Below are positions 42,301-51,080 of a stretch of 64,000 nucleotides of DNA, piece after piece. The stretch comes from Leptobrachium leishanense (taxonomy: Eukaryota > Chordata > Amphibia > Anura > Megophryidae): positions 44,206,250 to 44,270,249 of the forward strand of contig CM019071.1 in NCBI GenBank assembly GCA_009667805.1, read 5' to 3'. The notes beneath the pieces are model-generated. The model did no database searches and was not told the DNA's origin. It saw only the letters and a list, made by a program, of their open reading frames with translations. Positions within the stretch are counted from its first letter, which is position 1, and every line of letters begins with the position of its first letter. A program made the position numbers and the translations under genes.

Positions 42301-43972
42301 GACACTAGCTGGCACCAAAGGCCCAATTTTAATGCACCTGTTGTTACTTTCATCCCACGCCTGCATAAGTTTCACCATAATTTAGCCAAAAAATCACTAA
42401 ACTTGTTCTGTGTTTTCTTAAGCGTCTCCTCTTTTCATACAGGCTGCCGCCCCAGGAAGTTGTTTATGAATAGATTAAAGGAAAAACATTTACCGTCATT
42501 TGAAATGTCATTTTTTCTTTTTAAATGCTTCTATACATCTGACAAATCTGCCACTTCACGGGCAGGTTATGGGGTCCTCCTAGGCACGATATTTGATGGA
42601 ATTTTTGGTTTTTATTCTTAACCTTTATTTACGGAAAAATCACTGTTCCTTTAACCACTGCCTTTTTTTAAACTTTTTTTCTTGTTTCCTGTCCCCCAGG
42701 GCACTACCCGGACCCCCATACACCTTTTATGGCAAATATCTTGCATATATGCCTTCTTGCAGGGCATTCTAAAAATCGATCTTTCGAGTTCCCCTGACTT
42801 GCATTGAGAAGGTGCGTAATGGCAATGGCATTGCTCGTTTTATACGTGACAAATGAATAATGCCATCGCTTTGGAACTAAAAATATAATTTTTTTTCTTC
42901 TTTTAGACTTTACATGGTCATGTTTGGTATCAATGCAAAGGCCAGACTCTGACCTGTCCAATGACACCTCACTTGACTTTGTGCAGTGTATAGATTAGAG
43001 ACCCGAGTATCCGAAGTCCCCCCCCCCAGTGCTCCTCGCTGCAGTGCGTTGCTTTAGGTTTTGAATGGAACAATACGTAATAATGCATTGTGCCATCGCC
43101 TCCACACTTGTTTGTGACATGAGAAAGGAGATGGTGAGTTAGTGCAGCATTATTGTTCACTTTATAATTGAAAAGTGAACAATATTGCTGTGATAGAAAG
43201 AAAAAAATAAGGAAATATCCATTTATTATTTTACTTTTATTGTTACATAAAGCTGGTCATGCTCTGGCCTTTCCAGTGAATAATTAAAATGTTTGTTATA
43301 AAATAATAAAAATATTTTAGAAAATACAAAAAAATCTTTTTAAACAATAAAAATGTTCCATTTATTTCATTGACACCAATAGGATTCGCCTGATTAAACC
43401 TGTTGCAATGAAATCACTGAAATAAGGGCATTTTGCTGGAATTTCAGTGTAAAATCGGCGTTTTGTGAAAAGAAGACACGATAGGGGATCATTTCCGCTG
43501 TGGGGAATTGCAATGTATTTCACTGTCAATCTGTGTATTTGGCGAATCGACAGCTTCGTGAATAGACGGATTGCTTCGACGTTGTATATATGGTGAATTT
43601 TGGGGCCAATTCAGAGGTTAGTGAATAACCCCTTATGCCTCATGTTTGTGCCACCCCATTGTACAGCGCTGTGGAATCTGTTGGTGCTATATAAATGATG
43701 TAGCTGTAAAATTCAATAAATAGATTTAGTTGTGATGATTCAGGAGAATTTCTCTATTGACTGTATTATAAAGTAGACAAACTTGTGCTTCACGGTGAAA
43801 TGTCTTGTGCGTCTCCTCTCAGGGATCGCTTTAAGTAACGGGGAGCGATGGAAGCAGATACGAAACTTCACCTTAAGGAACCTGAGAGAACTGGGATTCG
43901 GCAAGAAAAGCTTTGAGGAGAAAATCCAGGAAGAAGCTAAATATGTCGTGGAGGAACTAAAGAAACTCAAAG
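30220..43972 (+). CDS. Cytochrome P450 family 2 gene 2 (partial: exons 1-3)
   Basis: Second family 2 P450 in tandem with gene 1. Exons 30220-30396, 32128-32290 and 43823-43972 (177, 163 and 150 nt) are open and in correct phase with GT/AG borders. They encode the N-terminal ER anchor, the proline-rich hinge [12 protein letters not shown], the helix B region and helix C with WKQIR. About 44 of 54 residues in exon 2 and 44 of 50 in exon 3 match gene 1. Intron 2 is 11.5 kb, filled with transposons. From 43973 to 64000 no exon 4 is visible, so either intron 3 exceeds 20 kb and the gene continues outside, or the gene is truncated. The start ATG at 30220 was chosen because it has A at -3 and G at +4 and gives the standard 59-residue first exon; an upstream in-frame GTG at 30211 is not used. 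Confidence 0.88.
30440..31650. repeat. Intron-1 tandem array with internal inversions
   Basis: Degenerate units combining ATTAATGGGTTAAAGGAATC, TAATGACAGCCATGTAGTTA and ATTATATAATACCAGGGAGG. The array runs forward from 30440 to about 31013, reverse-complemented from about 31013 to 31390, and forward again to about 31650. Switch points are at ATGAGTTAATCACCTCCCTG (31008) and GGTATTATAATTTAATGGGT (31379). Related motifs also occur at 90-180 (gene 1 intron 1) and 31950-32040. Confidence 0.85.
31651..32127. other. Intron 1 of gene 2, 3' part; no gene seen
   Basis: Contains a purine-rich stretch near 31800-31830 and a few degenerate array motifs. The acceptor TCTCTCAG ends at 32127. The 60 bp before exon 2 match those before exon 2 of gene 1. 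Confidence 0.5.
32128..32290 (+). CDS. CYP2 gene 2 exon 2
   Basis: 163-nt exon reading [55 protein letters not shown] with donor GTGAGA. Same boundaries as gene 1 exon 2. Differences cluster after FGGRGR, near the B-C loop that includes substrate recognition site 1. Confidence 0.94.
32438..33050. mobile_element. T2/Kolobok-like MITE with TTAA ends
   Basis: Begins TTAAAGGAACACTCTAATC and ends GCCTAGAGTATCCCTTTAA, inverted termini of the TTAAAGGRR type known for the Xenopus T2 family (Kolobok superfamily, TTAA target). It contains a subterminal palindrome, GACCACCTAAAAAAGCTTAG followed by GTGGTC, near the right end and a GC-rich centre. No transposase. Confidence 0.72.
33122..34349. mobile_element. 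Non-autonomous piggyBac-type element
   Basis: Bounded by TTAA (33122-33125 and 34346-34349). The left end, TTAACCACTTCAATGCGGTG, and right end, CAGCAGCGAAAGGGTTAA, match the ends of the transposase-bearing element at 56177-61663. Two copies of a 19-bp palindrome, GGACGCGCTSAGCGCGTCC, occur at 33141-33159 and 33185-33203. Open frames inside (for example 33374-33610) are GC-rich chance frames. Confidence 0.85.
34450..34856 (-). repeat. Composite repeat with 52-bp units, truncated
   Basis: Reverse-oriented copy: flank (34450-34520), one 83-bp-type unit, spacer, and about four 52-bp units (34640-34856). It is cut at 34856/34857 by the hAT element, and its remainder is not found on the other side. 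Confidence 0.8.
35133..35140 (+). promoter_or_regulatory. TATA-like element of the hAT transposase
   Basis: TATATAAG in the leader, about 500 bp before the first transposase ATG. Plausible promoter by position and sequence only. Confidence 0.35.
35210..35620 (+). repeat. Degenerate ~70-bp tandem repeats in hAT leader
   Basis: Four to five copies of a segment with TATCACTGA-TTATA, then TTTGAATCTGTGTGTTGGCA and CTGCAAAGGCTATCAG. Subterminal repeats of this kind are typical transposase-binding regions; that role is inferred. Confidence 0.6.
35643..38760 (+). pseudogene. hAT transposase with BED zinc finger (ZBED-like), broken
   Basis: Pieces in different frames: 35643-35993 ([15 protein letters not shown]..., basic start); 36004-37620 (538 codons); a frame near 37559-37795 with [16 protein letters not shown]; 37689-38312 ([14 protein letters not shown] ... 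[12 protein letters not shown]); then a run to about 38760 broken by stops ([24 protein letters not shown]). The 36004 frame has an acidic Ser/Asp-rich N-terminus, then a BED finger at residues about 125-176 with W131, C146, C149, H170 and H175. Next are the hAT strings [46 protein letters not shown] and [20 protein letters not shown] and LDPRYK are hAT landmarks. At least two frameshifts and several stops rule out activity. Confidence 0.88.
38757..40350. repeat. Foldback insertion with 22-bp minisatellite
   Basis: Starts at ACCGTATTTTTCGCTCCATA, with a nearby inverted GCGTCTTATGGAGCGAA (38818), so the left tip is a hairpin. A second inverted repeat, centred at about 38948 (GCCACGTGACACGCGGTCAC), has arms of about 100 bp each (38840-38945 and 38950-39045). 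The right arm ends GGTGAGCTGAGGCATATCCA and leads straight into about 55 units of GAGCTGGGGCATATCCATGA plus GC. A block of about 525 bp (from TCACGTGGCTCCCCCAGG at 38952) is repeated from 39477. The long minus-strand open frames are repeat artefacts. Confidence 0.85.
40351..40836. other. Segment between minisatellite and hAT C-terminal piece
   Basis: No coding signal. It is either the far side of the foldback insertion or further inserted DNA, since the hAT reading frame resumes only at about 40837. Confidence 0.4.
40837..42080 (+). pseudogene. hAT transposase C-terminal (hATC) piece, split by a MITE
   Basis: Just before the MITE (about 40837-40881) the frame reads [14 protein letters not shown], the conserved hAT dimerisation motif. 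After the MITE and its duplicated 8 bp (41953 on) it resumes as [20 protein letters not shown], then FIKMNQSW. This is the end of the transposase whose main body is at 35643-38760. It shows that the MITE landed inside an existing, probably already dying, hAT copy. Confidence 0.85.
40882..41952 (-). mobile_element. hAT-type MITE copy B (1071 bp)
   Basis: Same element as copy A but in reverse orientation: ends TAGACATGTGCATTCG and TGCACATGTCTA. Exact 8-bp duplication CTGCTGGA at 40874-40881 and 41953-41960. Both internal hairpins are conserved (around 41450-41600 and 41620-41730). It inserted into the SAAGG codons of the hAT transposase. Confidence 0.92.
42080..42670. repeat. hAT 3' region with a ~50-bp direct repeat
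   Basis: Two copies of CTGCACTCTTCCACAATACC followed by TCAGAGGGGTTACGGTGT (about 42122 and 42261) lie in the putative 3' UTR. The 126-codon open frame at 42241-42621 shows no recognised domain and is not called. Confidence 0.5.
42806..43200. repeat. Dispersed repeat shared with the intergenic region
   Basis: CATGTTTGGTATCA, GTCCAATGACACCTCACTTG, AGTGTATAGATTAGAG and CAGCATTATTGTTCACTTTA match 28520-28820 in order. The TTTGGTATCA motif is also shared with the TTAA elements at 6798 and 33122, so this may be part of a piggyBac-type MITE. Confidence 0.5.
43201..43822. other. Intron 2 of gene 2, 3' part; no gene seen
   Basis: AT-rich. At about 43655-43695 there is TTGTACAGCGCTGTGGAATC followed by TGTTGGTGCTATATAAAT, the tail of a dispersed repeat also seen at 49210-49245. 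Acceptor TCTCCTCTCAG. Confidence 0.45.
43823..43972 (+). CDS. CYP2 gene 2 exon 3
   Basis: 150-nt exon reading [33 protein letters not shown] and [18 protein letters not shown], donor G/GTTTGC. WKQIR keeps the WxxxR heme contact pair. Same size and phase as gene 1 exon 3. This is the last exon of gene 2 visible in the window. Confidence 0.94.
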
Positions 43973-44392
43973 GTTTGCATGAATTTGTTTAACCCTTTCA
44001 CTTCTGAAAATAACAAAACTCATCCTGCATCTAAATTATTTAAAGCAAGACTATGGGGCCTCTCTGTAGGATTTTCCTTTGTCTCGGGACCCTTCAGTGA
44101 TGCTGCGGCCTTTCCTTTGTTCTGGTCTCAGGTCTGCTCTGCCATGACCTACAAGCCCTTGGAGCCCACATTCACACGAACACCAGGAAGTTACGTTGGA
44201 ATCAGCACTCTGTGTTTTAATTGTTATTTTGTGTTTATATAGCAAATAACTAAACTACAAAAGAGAGATGCACTCTAATTATAAAAGTAACCAAAACTTT
44301 ATTAATACAAAAATGACAAACATTGACATATTACTTGGAGCCCCAAATGAGAACAATGTAAGCCAAAGAAAGAACATATCTACTGACACTAA

Positions 44393-44817
44393 GGCTAGGG
44401 TCAGACGAATGCAGTGCGAACGCGCGTGCAGCCGCACTTTATCACGGCCGTAGTAGCAGCAAATGACGGCCAATGACGGGCAATGTACGAAGTACGGCCG
44501 CACAAAAGTGCGGCTGCGCAACGCAAGCGGCACACAAACGCATATTTTTCGAGAACGTGATACCGCTAGTACTGACGTACAGAGTGCGCTGCGTCCGCTA
44601 GCGGCGTGTGTGCGTGATTAGGAGACGTCAGACGCTGCTCATGTCCGGCCAACATAACGTCCAGACACAAAAAGGGTTTTATTGATGATCCGTACAAAAT
44701 CACGGACGAAAATGCGCATCGTATGACCGCTATCGCGTATTCCGTGAAAAAATACGTCCATTCGTTCGAACGCACTTTTCACGGACAACGCGAAAATGAG
44801 TTAGTCTGACCCTAGCC
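44393..44817. mobile_element. TTAA-target MITE with GGCTAGGGTCAGAC termini
   Basis: Ends GGCTAGGGTCAGACGAATGC and AGTCTGACCCTAGCC, flanked by CTAA (44389-44392) and TTAA (44818-44821). The opposite arm of the large inverted repeat has the corresponding site without the element (near 48600, GTGATTTAGAGACCG), so it is a genuine insertion. CG-rich interior, no transposase. A diverged half copy starts at about 47268. Confidence 0.7.
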
Positions 44818-45221
44818 TTAATCAGTCACAGCACATATATTAGCCAAAAAAAGGAAAAGGCTCCCACCGCAATAAACAAATACAGAAATAATATGAACAA
44901 AAAAATACTTATACCCGGCACCCGGAGGAAATATGTGCAGAGAGCGGAACCAGAACCCCAACGTATCGACTAAAAAAAGTCTTTATCAAGGGATGAAGTT
45001 AAATACATGTACCCAGTATATATATATAAATTTTCAAAGGGAACCAATCATTCAAGGAGTTTGAAATAGGAACAAGACAAATTTAGTGACCACTCCCAAT
45101 AATAAAATAATACGTATCTGCTAGGCTTCGTACAACAGCACTGTCCCCTCAATGCCAACAGGATGTACAAAGGAAAGAGAATTGTGAAGCATAATCTGCA
45201 AGACAAATCAATACACACATA

Positions 45222-46127
45222 CAGGGTTATCCAAAGAGATTCGAAAAGTCACCGCACGTTCGGTTACTTTTCGTTCTCTTCAATTCGGTTCCTTTTGCCG
45301 ATTGCATTTCGGTGACCCTGCGGTGTATTCAGCAAACAGCACAGGGTCCCCGAATTGCAGGGAAAAGCTGCCGAAAACCTGACGAAAACTAACCGAATGC
45401 ACGCTGAAAACAAGCAAAAACATCTGGATTAACCTTCGAAAAAACCCGAACAGGAGCCGAACAGGAGCCGAATCACACAGAGCCGAAGCAGCTGTGACGT
45501 AGAGGAGGCAGTGAATAAATTAGAAAAACCATTTGTATGAATCTGGGAAAAAGAAACGCTGTTTGCAAAGAAACTACTGAGCGAAAATGTCTGAAATTTT
45601 CACAGGAGGTCCAGGGAATGATAATAAAGAGGGCTGTTACAAAAAAAATAAGCAAACTGAAAAAAAAAAAAAATAAAAAAAAATCGGACTTTTAATTTTT
45701 TTTTAAAAAATTCTGAAAAATGCTTAAAGTATCCTAAAAAATCTATAAATAAAGAGACTTTTTGCTGCAGAATTTTATAATGAACGGTTTATTAGATATT
45801 GAATTAAAACTGGAATATTTTTAACATTGAAGTCTATGGGATTCTCCTGAATTAACTTGCCGAATTAAACCACCGAATGGCAGGACATTAGGGGAACCTT
45901 TCACTGCTGGTTTGTGTTCTCTGAATAGCCGAAGCATTGCTTCTCTATGGGGATTTCACTGCCCTCGAACAGGCACCGAACAGGCACCGTATGTGCAGGC
46001 AATTCGACAGGATTTGGCGAATTGCCTGCTCTCTGGATAGCCGAATGGCCAGGAAAGGTAACCGAACGCTGATTTTCAGCGTTCGGTTACCTTTCTCAAG
46101 CAATTCGAATCTCTTTGGATAACCCTG
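45222..46127. mobile_element. Harbinger-like MITE, copy H4
   Basis: Ends CAGGGTTATCCAAAGAGATT and TCTCTTTGGATAACCCTG. Flanking 3-mers are ATA (45219-45221) and TCA (46128-46130). The uninterrupted sequence on the other arm (about 46741-46765, in reverse) reads CACACATAGTGCAGAC, so the insertion and a 3-bp duplication that later mutated are inferred. Confidence 0.85.
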
Positions 46128-46129
46128 TC

Positions 46130-46805
46130 AGTGCAGACTGCAGATACAACATGTAATCAGTTATGCCCCCGCTGGATTGGCACTCACAAGATAAATGACT
46201 TAATCAGGCACATAGCAGGTACTTGGTTACCCTCTCCTGATAGATTGTGTTGCCTCCTGAACTCCGGACCATCAGAATAACGCCAAGGAATTCCTCCAGG
46301 CTTGTTTGGTCAGTCAGTGGAACAGGAATCAGGCTCATTGAAAGAAAATCAGACCAGCAGTGGCTCCAATAAAAAACAATTTAATTAAAATTAGATGAAT
46401 AAAAAAGTTGGAAACACCATCCAACGCGTTTCGTCTCTGCGATATATCTGATGAAGTCTTGCATGTAGCAGAGACGAAACGCGTTGGATGGTGTTCCAAC
46501 TTTTTTATTCATCTAATTTTAATTAAATTGTTTTTTATTGGAGCCACTGCTGGTCTGATTTTCTTTCAATGAGCCGGATTCCTGTTCCACTGACTGACCA
46601 AACAAGCCTGGAGGAATTCCTTGGCGTTATTCTGATGGTCCGGAGTTCAGGAGGCAACACAATCTATGTGCCTGATTAAGTCATTTATCTTGTGAGTGCC
46701 AATCCAGCGGGGGCATAACTGATTACATGTTGTATCTGCAGTCTGCACTATGTGTGTATTGATTTGTCTTGCAGATTATGCTTCACGATTCTCTTTCCTT
46801 TATAC
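46130..46805. repeat. Near-perfect palindrome, arms ~300 bp
   Basis: Centre at about 46455, with arms reading outward through ATCCAACGCGTTTCGTCTCTGC/GCAGAGACGAAACGCGTTGG, then AAAAAAGTTGG, CAGCAGTGGCTCC and CTCCGGACCATCAG. With the short arm at 45185-45221 it is the core of the larger inverted repeat. Small differences (for example a 40-bp stretch present on the left only, near 46220) show it is not an assembly mirror. Confidence 0.88.
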
Positions 46806-47424
46806 AAGGAGTTTGAAATATTCACATCTGTTGTGAGTATCGGCGGCCACCACGTCCGACACCAGGAGTCGCGCTCAATAGACGTCACGAGACCCCAGTG
46901 TTGGCAAGGAAACCACAGGCATGTGTCCAAAGAAAAAATGGCGCATGCACAGTGGTATTCCCAAAGAAAATTATTCGCACCGTAGATATAAGTGGGGCAT
47001 GAGCAAAAATGGCTTCCTACATTTAAAGGCAGTTACAGAATGATTCAAGTGAGACACGAGTCGAACCGGCTTCTGCATATTCTACGACCTCCTACTATAT
47101 TCTGTTACCCTATAGACAAAAAACCTAAGTGTGTATTTTCAAAGCTAATTTAATATATAAAATAATCATTGTATATTTCACAGTAATTCCAGCCCGGAAA
47201 AAATATATATTAGATAATACTCATCGATCCTGCGAGTTTGGAAAAAAAAAAGACACGCCAAGACAGGCTGGGGTCAGAGGAGCGCAGTGTTCACGCCCGT
47301 GTTGCCGCACATTTTAACGTCTGTGGTAGCATACAATTATGATCAATAGACCCACACACGAAGTACAAAGGCACAGAAGTGCGGATGCACAACGGACGCG
47401 GCAAACGGACGCAAGTTAGGCAAA
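46806..47424. other. Insert in right arm of the inverted repeat; no gene seen
   Basis: Not represented in the left arm. It includes a GGCTGGGGTCAGAGGAGCGC segment (47268) related to the MITE at 44393. No coding evidence. Confidence 0.4.
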
Positions 47425-47609
47425 ATCGTAACTGCTTGAATGATTGGTTCCCTTCGAAAAATGGTGTGTGTGTATATATATATATATACTGGGTACATGT
47501 ATTTAACTTCATCCCTTGATAATTATTATTTATTTTTTTTAGTCGATACGTTGGGGTTCTGGTTCCGCTCTCTGCACATATTTCCTCCGAGTGCCGGGTA
47601 TAAGACTAA

Positions 47610-48504
47610 CAGGGTAATTCAAAGAGAATCAAAGAGTCGGTTCGGTGACTTTTCGTTCTCTTCAATTCGGTTTGTTTTGCCGATCCCATTTCGGTGACCC
47701 TGCGCTGTATTCAGCAAGCACCACAGGGTCCCCGAATTGCAGGGAAAAGCCGCCGCAAACCCGACGAAAACGAACCGCAAAACCAGGCGAATGCACGCCA
47801 AAAACCCTCAAAAAGATCTGGATTAACCCGCCGAAAACGCCGGAAAAACCCGAGCAGGAGCCGATCACACGCAGCGAAGCCTCCGGAAAAAGCCGACAAT
47901 GCAGACAAAGGAGGTGAATAAATTAAGAAAACAGTTTGCTTGAATGTGTGAAAATGAAACACTCTTTGCAAAGAAACTACTGAGTGAAAATGTCTGAAAT
48001 TTACATATAAAATCCAATGAATGATAATAAAAAGGGCTGTTACAGAAAAAATAAGAAAAGTTTAAAAAAAAATCGGACTTTTTAAAAAAAAAATAATAAT
48101 AAAAAAGAAAATGCTTAAAATATCCTAAAAAATCTATAAATAAAGAGACTTTTTGCTGCAGAATTTTATAATAAACGGTTTATTAGATATTGAATTAAAA
48201 CGGGAATATTTTTAACATTGAAGCCTATGGGATTCTCCTGAATAAACCTGTCGAATGAAACCATCGAATGGCAGGGCATTAGGGGAACCTTTCACTGCTG
48301 GTTTGTGTTCTCTGAATAGCCGAAGCAGTGCTTTATGGGGATTTCACTGCCCTCGAACAGGCACCGTATGTGCAGGCAATTCGCCAGGATTTGGCAAATT
48401 GCCTGCTCTCTGGATAGTCGATTGGCCAGGAAAGGTAACCGAACCCTGATTTTCAGTGTTCGGTTCCCTTTCAGCAGCCATTAGATTCTCTTTGAATAAC
48501 CCTG
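47610..48504. mobile_element. Harbinger-like MITE, copy H5
   Basis: Ends CAGGGTAATTCAAAGAGAAT and TTCTCTTTGAATAACCCTG, with TAA at 47607-47609 and 48505-48507. Same orientation as H1 and closest to it (both have the TAATTC/GAATAA end variant), so these two form a subgroup distinct from H2-H4. Confidence 0.87.
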
Positions 48505-48669
48505 TAAGTATTTTTTGTACATAACATTTCTGTATTTGTATATTGCGTTGGGAGCTTTTTCCTTTTTTGGGCTAATATACTGTATGTGCTGTGACTGTGA
48601 TTTAGAGACCGTAGATACAAGTTCTTTCTATGGCTTATATTGTTCTCATTTGGGGCTCCAAGTAATATG

Positions 48670-49815
48670 GGAATAAAACTTCCCTACACAGACAACTCCC
48701 TGACGGGCAGCTTCCAGACATCCAAAATCCCAACGGCTAACACTAACCCTACTCCCTAACCCCCCTAAACCTAGCCCTAACACCCTAAATCTAGCCCTAA
48801 CGCCCTAAACCTAGCCCTAACCCTAACTCAACTAAACCTAACCCTAAACCTAACTCTAAACCTAACCCTAACCCCCTCAAACCTAGCCCTAATGCCCTAA
48901 CCCCCTAAATCTAGCCCTAACCCTAACTCACCTAAACCTAACCCTAAACCTAACTCTAAACCTAAACCTAACCCCCTAACTTCTCTTCCTTCAAACGCTC
49001 CCTTAAAACATTCCTATTTAGGGAAGCCGACCCCCCAACTCACTGACACAACCATCAATCACTTTCACCTTACAGTCCTCTCCTCCTGTTTCCAACCCCA
49101 ACCCTCCCAGATTGTGAGTTCCTACGGGAATAGGGCCCTCATCTCCTCCTGTACTGTTTGTCAAATGTTGTTCAATGTATTGTAACCCTGTCTGTACTGT
49201 GCTTATTGTACAGCGCTGCGGAATATGCTGGCGCTTTATAAATAAAGAATAATAATAAAATACCCAGGGCTGCCAGAGCTTCTCATCCAGGCCAGAAAAG
49301 TCTGCAGCCACTTCAGACGGACATTCCCAATAATAATAATAACTCTAAACCTAACCCTAACCCCCTCAAACCTAGCCCTAACCCCTAAATCTAGTCCTAA
49401 CACCCTAACCCCTAAATCTAGCCCTAACCCTAACCCCTAAACCTAGCCCTAACCCTAACTCCCCTAAACCTAACCCTAAACCTAACCCTAACCCCCTCAA
49501 GCCTAGCCCTAACCCTAATCCCTTAAACGTAGCCCTAACCCTAACCCCCTAAATCTAGCCCTAACCCCAACCCCCTAAACGTAGACCAACCCCCTAAACC
49601 TAGTCCTAACACCTACCCCTAACCTTAACCCCCTAAACCTAGCCTGAACCCCCTTAAACCTAGGGTTAGGGTGTTAGTATTAGGGTTAGCCGCTGGGATT
49701 ATGGATGTCTGGAAGTTGGCCGTGTAGGGAACTTGGTATGTCCAGCACTTGTTCTGTCTGGAAGTTGGCCGTCGGGATGTTGGCATTAGGGAACATTGCT
49801 GTAGGGATTTTGTCC
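48670..49815. mobile_element. Foldback element with telomere-like core
   Basis: Left terminal part: TTCCCTACACAGACAACTCC ... CTTCCAGACATCC ... CGGCTAACACTAACCCTA. The right terminal part, in reverse complement, reads GTTCCCTACACGGCCAACTT, CCAGACATCCATAATCCCA, GCGGCTAACCCTAA. Between them, 48735-49665 is a degenerate array of CCCTAA, CCTAAACCTAG and CTAACCCCCTAAA units. It interrupts the right arm of the large inverted repeat between CCAAGTAATATG (48659-48670) and CCAAGCAATATG (about 49820), which may be the target duplication. Confidence 0.72.
48980..49330 (+). repeat. Dispersed repeat tail inside the telomere-like array
   Basis: Contains CCCAGATTGTGAGTTCCTAC, GGGAATAGGGCCCTC, then TTGTACAGCGCTGCGGAATA and GCGCTTTATAAATAAAG, a SINE/LINE-like 3' tail. 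It is followed by a short segment matching the hAT transposase (TACCCAGGGCTGCCAGAGCTTCTC, compare 37486). So two unrelated fragments were captured in the array. Confidence 0.65.
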
Positions 49816-50092
49816 AGCACCCAAGCAATATGTATGCCAATGTTTGTCATTTTTGGATTAATAAAGTTTTGGTTACTTTTATAATTCGAGTTTATTTGAT
49901 TATTGAGGTTTATAGGGAAGCCTCTGGTTTTGAGATCGCACCTTTCTTGTTGTCAGTGAGCAGAATTACTGGATTTGTTTTTTACGATTATATAACAAAT
50001 AACATCATACACATAAATAGTTACCCAACGCAAAAGCATAACGGCCGTATATAACCATACATGGAGGGACTTACCACAAAAATGTGAATGTT

Positions 50093-51080
50093 TTAACACT
50101 CTATAAAGACACTGGGATGTCACTGACATTTCAGTGCTCTCTGATTCGCCACACTTCGGTATATCCAATTTGCTGACCACAAGGTCCCTGAAGTGCAGCG
50201 AATATGCCGCTGCCAACCCACCGGACAGCTGCCATAAACCCACCAGCAGTCAGCCGGCTCAAACCTGCTGGACAGCCCACGAGCCGCCGGCCAAACACAG
50301 TGCCGACCAGCTGCAGAAAAAAGCCGGAAAGCTGCAGGACTGAAAAAACAAAAAACAAACGATTGACAGTGTCAAAATTTAAACACTGTTTGCAAAGAAA
50401 CTACTAGACGGAAATGTCTGGAATTAATATATACAGTCCTATAAATGGTAATAGTATAAAAACAAGGAAAACCGCTATTTAAAAAATAACGAAAAATGCT
50501 ATTTTTTTTTTTTTTAAAAATAGACCTTTTTGCTGCAGACTAAAAGAATAAACAGGTTACTAGATACTGGATAAAAACAGAAATATTTTTGTTAATGTCC
50601 TATGAATAATAATAAAAAGGTCTGCTACAGAATATAAAAAAGCCCATGTAAAAAAAAAAAAATCGGAATTAAAAACGTTGCCCGAAAATGCCTAAAAAAA
50701 AAAAAATCCTACAGAATAAATAAATAGACTTTTGCTGCAAATTAAAAAAATGAACGGTTTAATAAATATGTAAGAAAAATGGGGATTTTTTTTACATTGA
50801 CACCTATGGGATTCGCCTGATTAAAACTGACGATTGAAACCACTGAACATCAGGGCATTTCACTGCCATTTCTCTGCTGTTCAATTTGAATAGATTAACC
50901 ATTGCTTCTCAATGGGGGATTTCACTGCTGGTCGAAGATCACAGTATTTGCTGCCAATTCGACAAAATTTGGTGAGCTGCCTGCTCTCGGAATAGCCGAA
51001 TGGCCACGAAAATGCACCACATGGGAGAATTCACTGTTGCAATTTCGGGGGCAACTTCGGTTCTCTGTGAATAACCCCTT
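50093..51080. mobile_element. Older Harbinger-like relative
   Basis: Shares with the H family a CTCTCTGATTCGCC-type left region, the CCACAAGGTCCCTGAAGTGC motif, internal AATAATAAAAAGGTCTG stretches, and a right end TTCTCTGTGAATAACCCCTT. More diverged from H1-H5 than they are from each other. The left terminus is not exactly resolved. Confidence 0.55.

Larger units (their letters stand above)
34857..42805 (+). mobile_element. BED-finger hAT transposon, interrupted and 3'-truncated
   Basis: Left end TAGGGATGGGCAGGCGGTTC, a hAT-type terminus shared with elements at 10804 and 52341. Then a TATA-containing leader, subterminal repeats, a frameshifted transposase, an inserted foldback/minisatellite (38757 to about 40350), the last transposase piece (from about 40837), and hAT MITE copy B (40882-41952). 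The 3' part around 42671-42805 resembles the 3' part of the 52341-54852 element (GTCCCCCAGGGC-GTACC, ATATCTTGCATATATGCC) but the terminal inverted repeat is absent. The exact 3' boundary is uncertain. Confidence 0.7.
44268..49890. repeat. Large compound inverted repeat with nested insertions
   Basis: The left side (44268-45065, then 45185-46440) is repeated in reverse complement on the right (46460-46805, then 47425-49890). Examples: TTGACATATTACTTGGAGCC (left) against GGCTCCAAGTAATATG (48652); CCAACGTATCGACT (44958) against AGTCGATACGTTGG (47540); AATCATTCAAGG against CTTGAATGATT. The arms are broken by MITEs at 44393-44817, 45222-46127 and 47610-48504, by extra DNA at 46820-47425, and by a foldback at about 48670-49815. 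The structure is read directly; its origin (one palindromic transposon or an inverted duplication) is open. Confidence 0.8.

Noticed and set aside
42241..42621. 126-codon plus-strand frame downstream of the hAT transposase
   Set aside because: No recognisable domain, begins in a duplicated non-coding segment and lies in the element's putative 3' region.
48735..49665. Interstitial telomere marking a chromosome fusion
   Set aside because: Repeats are degenerate, bracketed by inverted ends, and interrupt a sequence whose intact version exists nearby; a mobile element explains it better.
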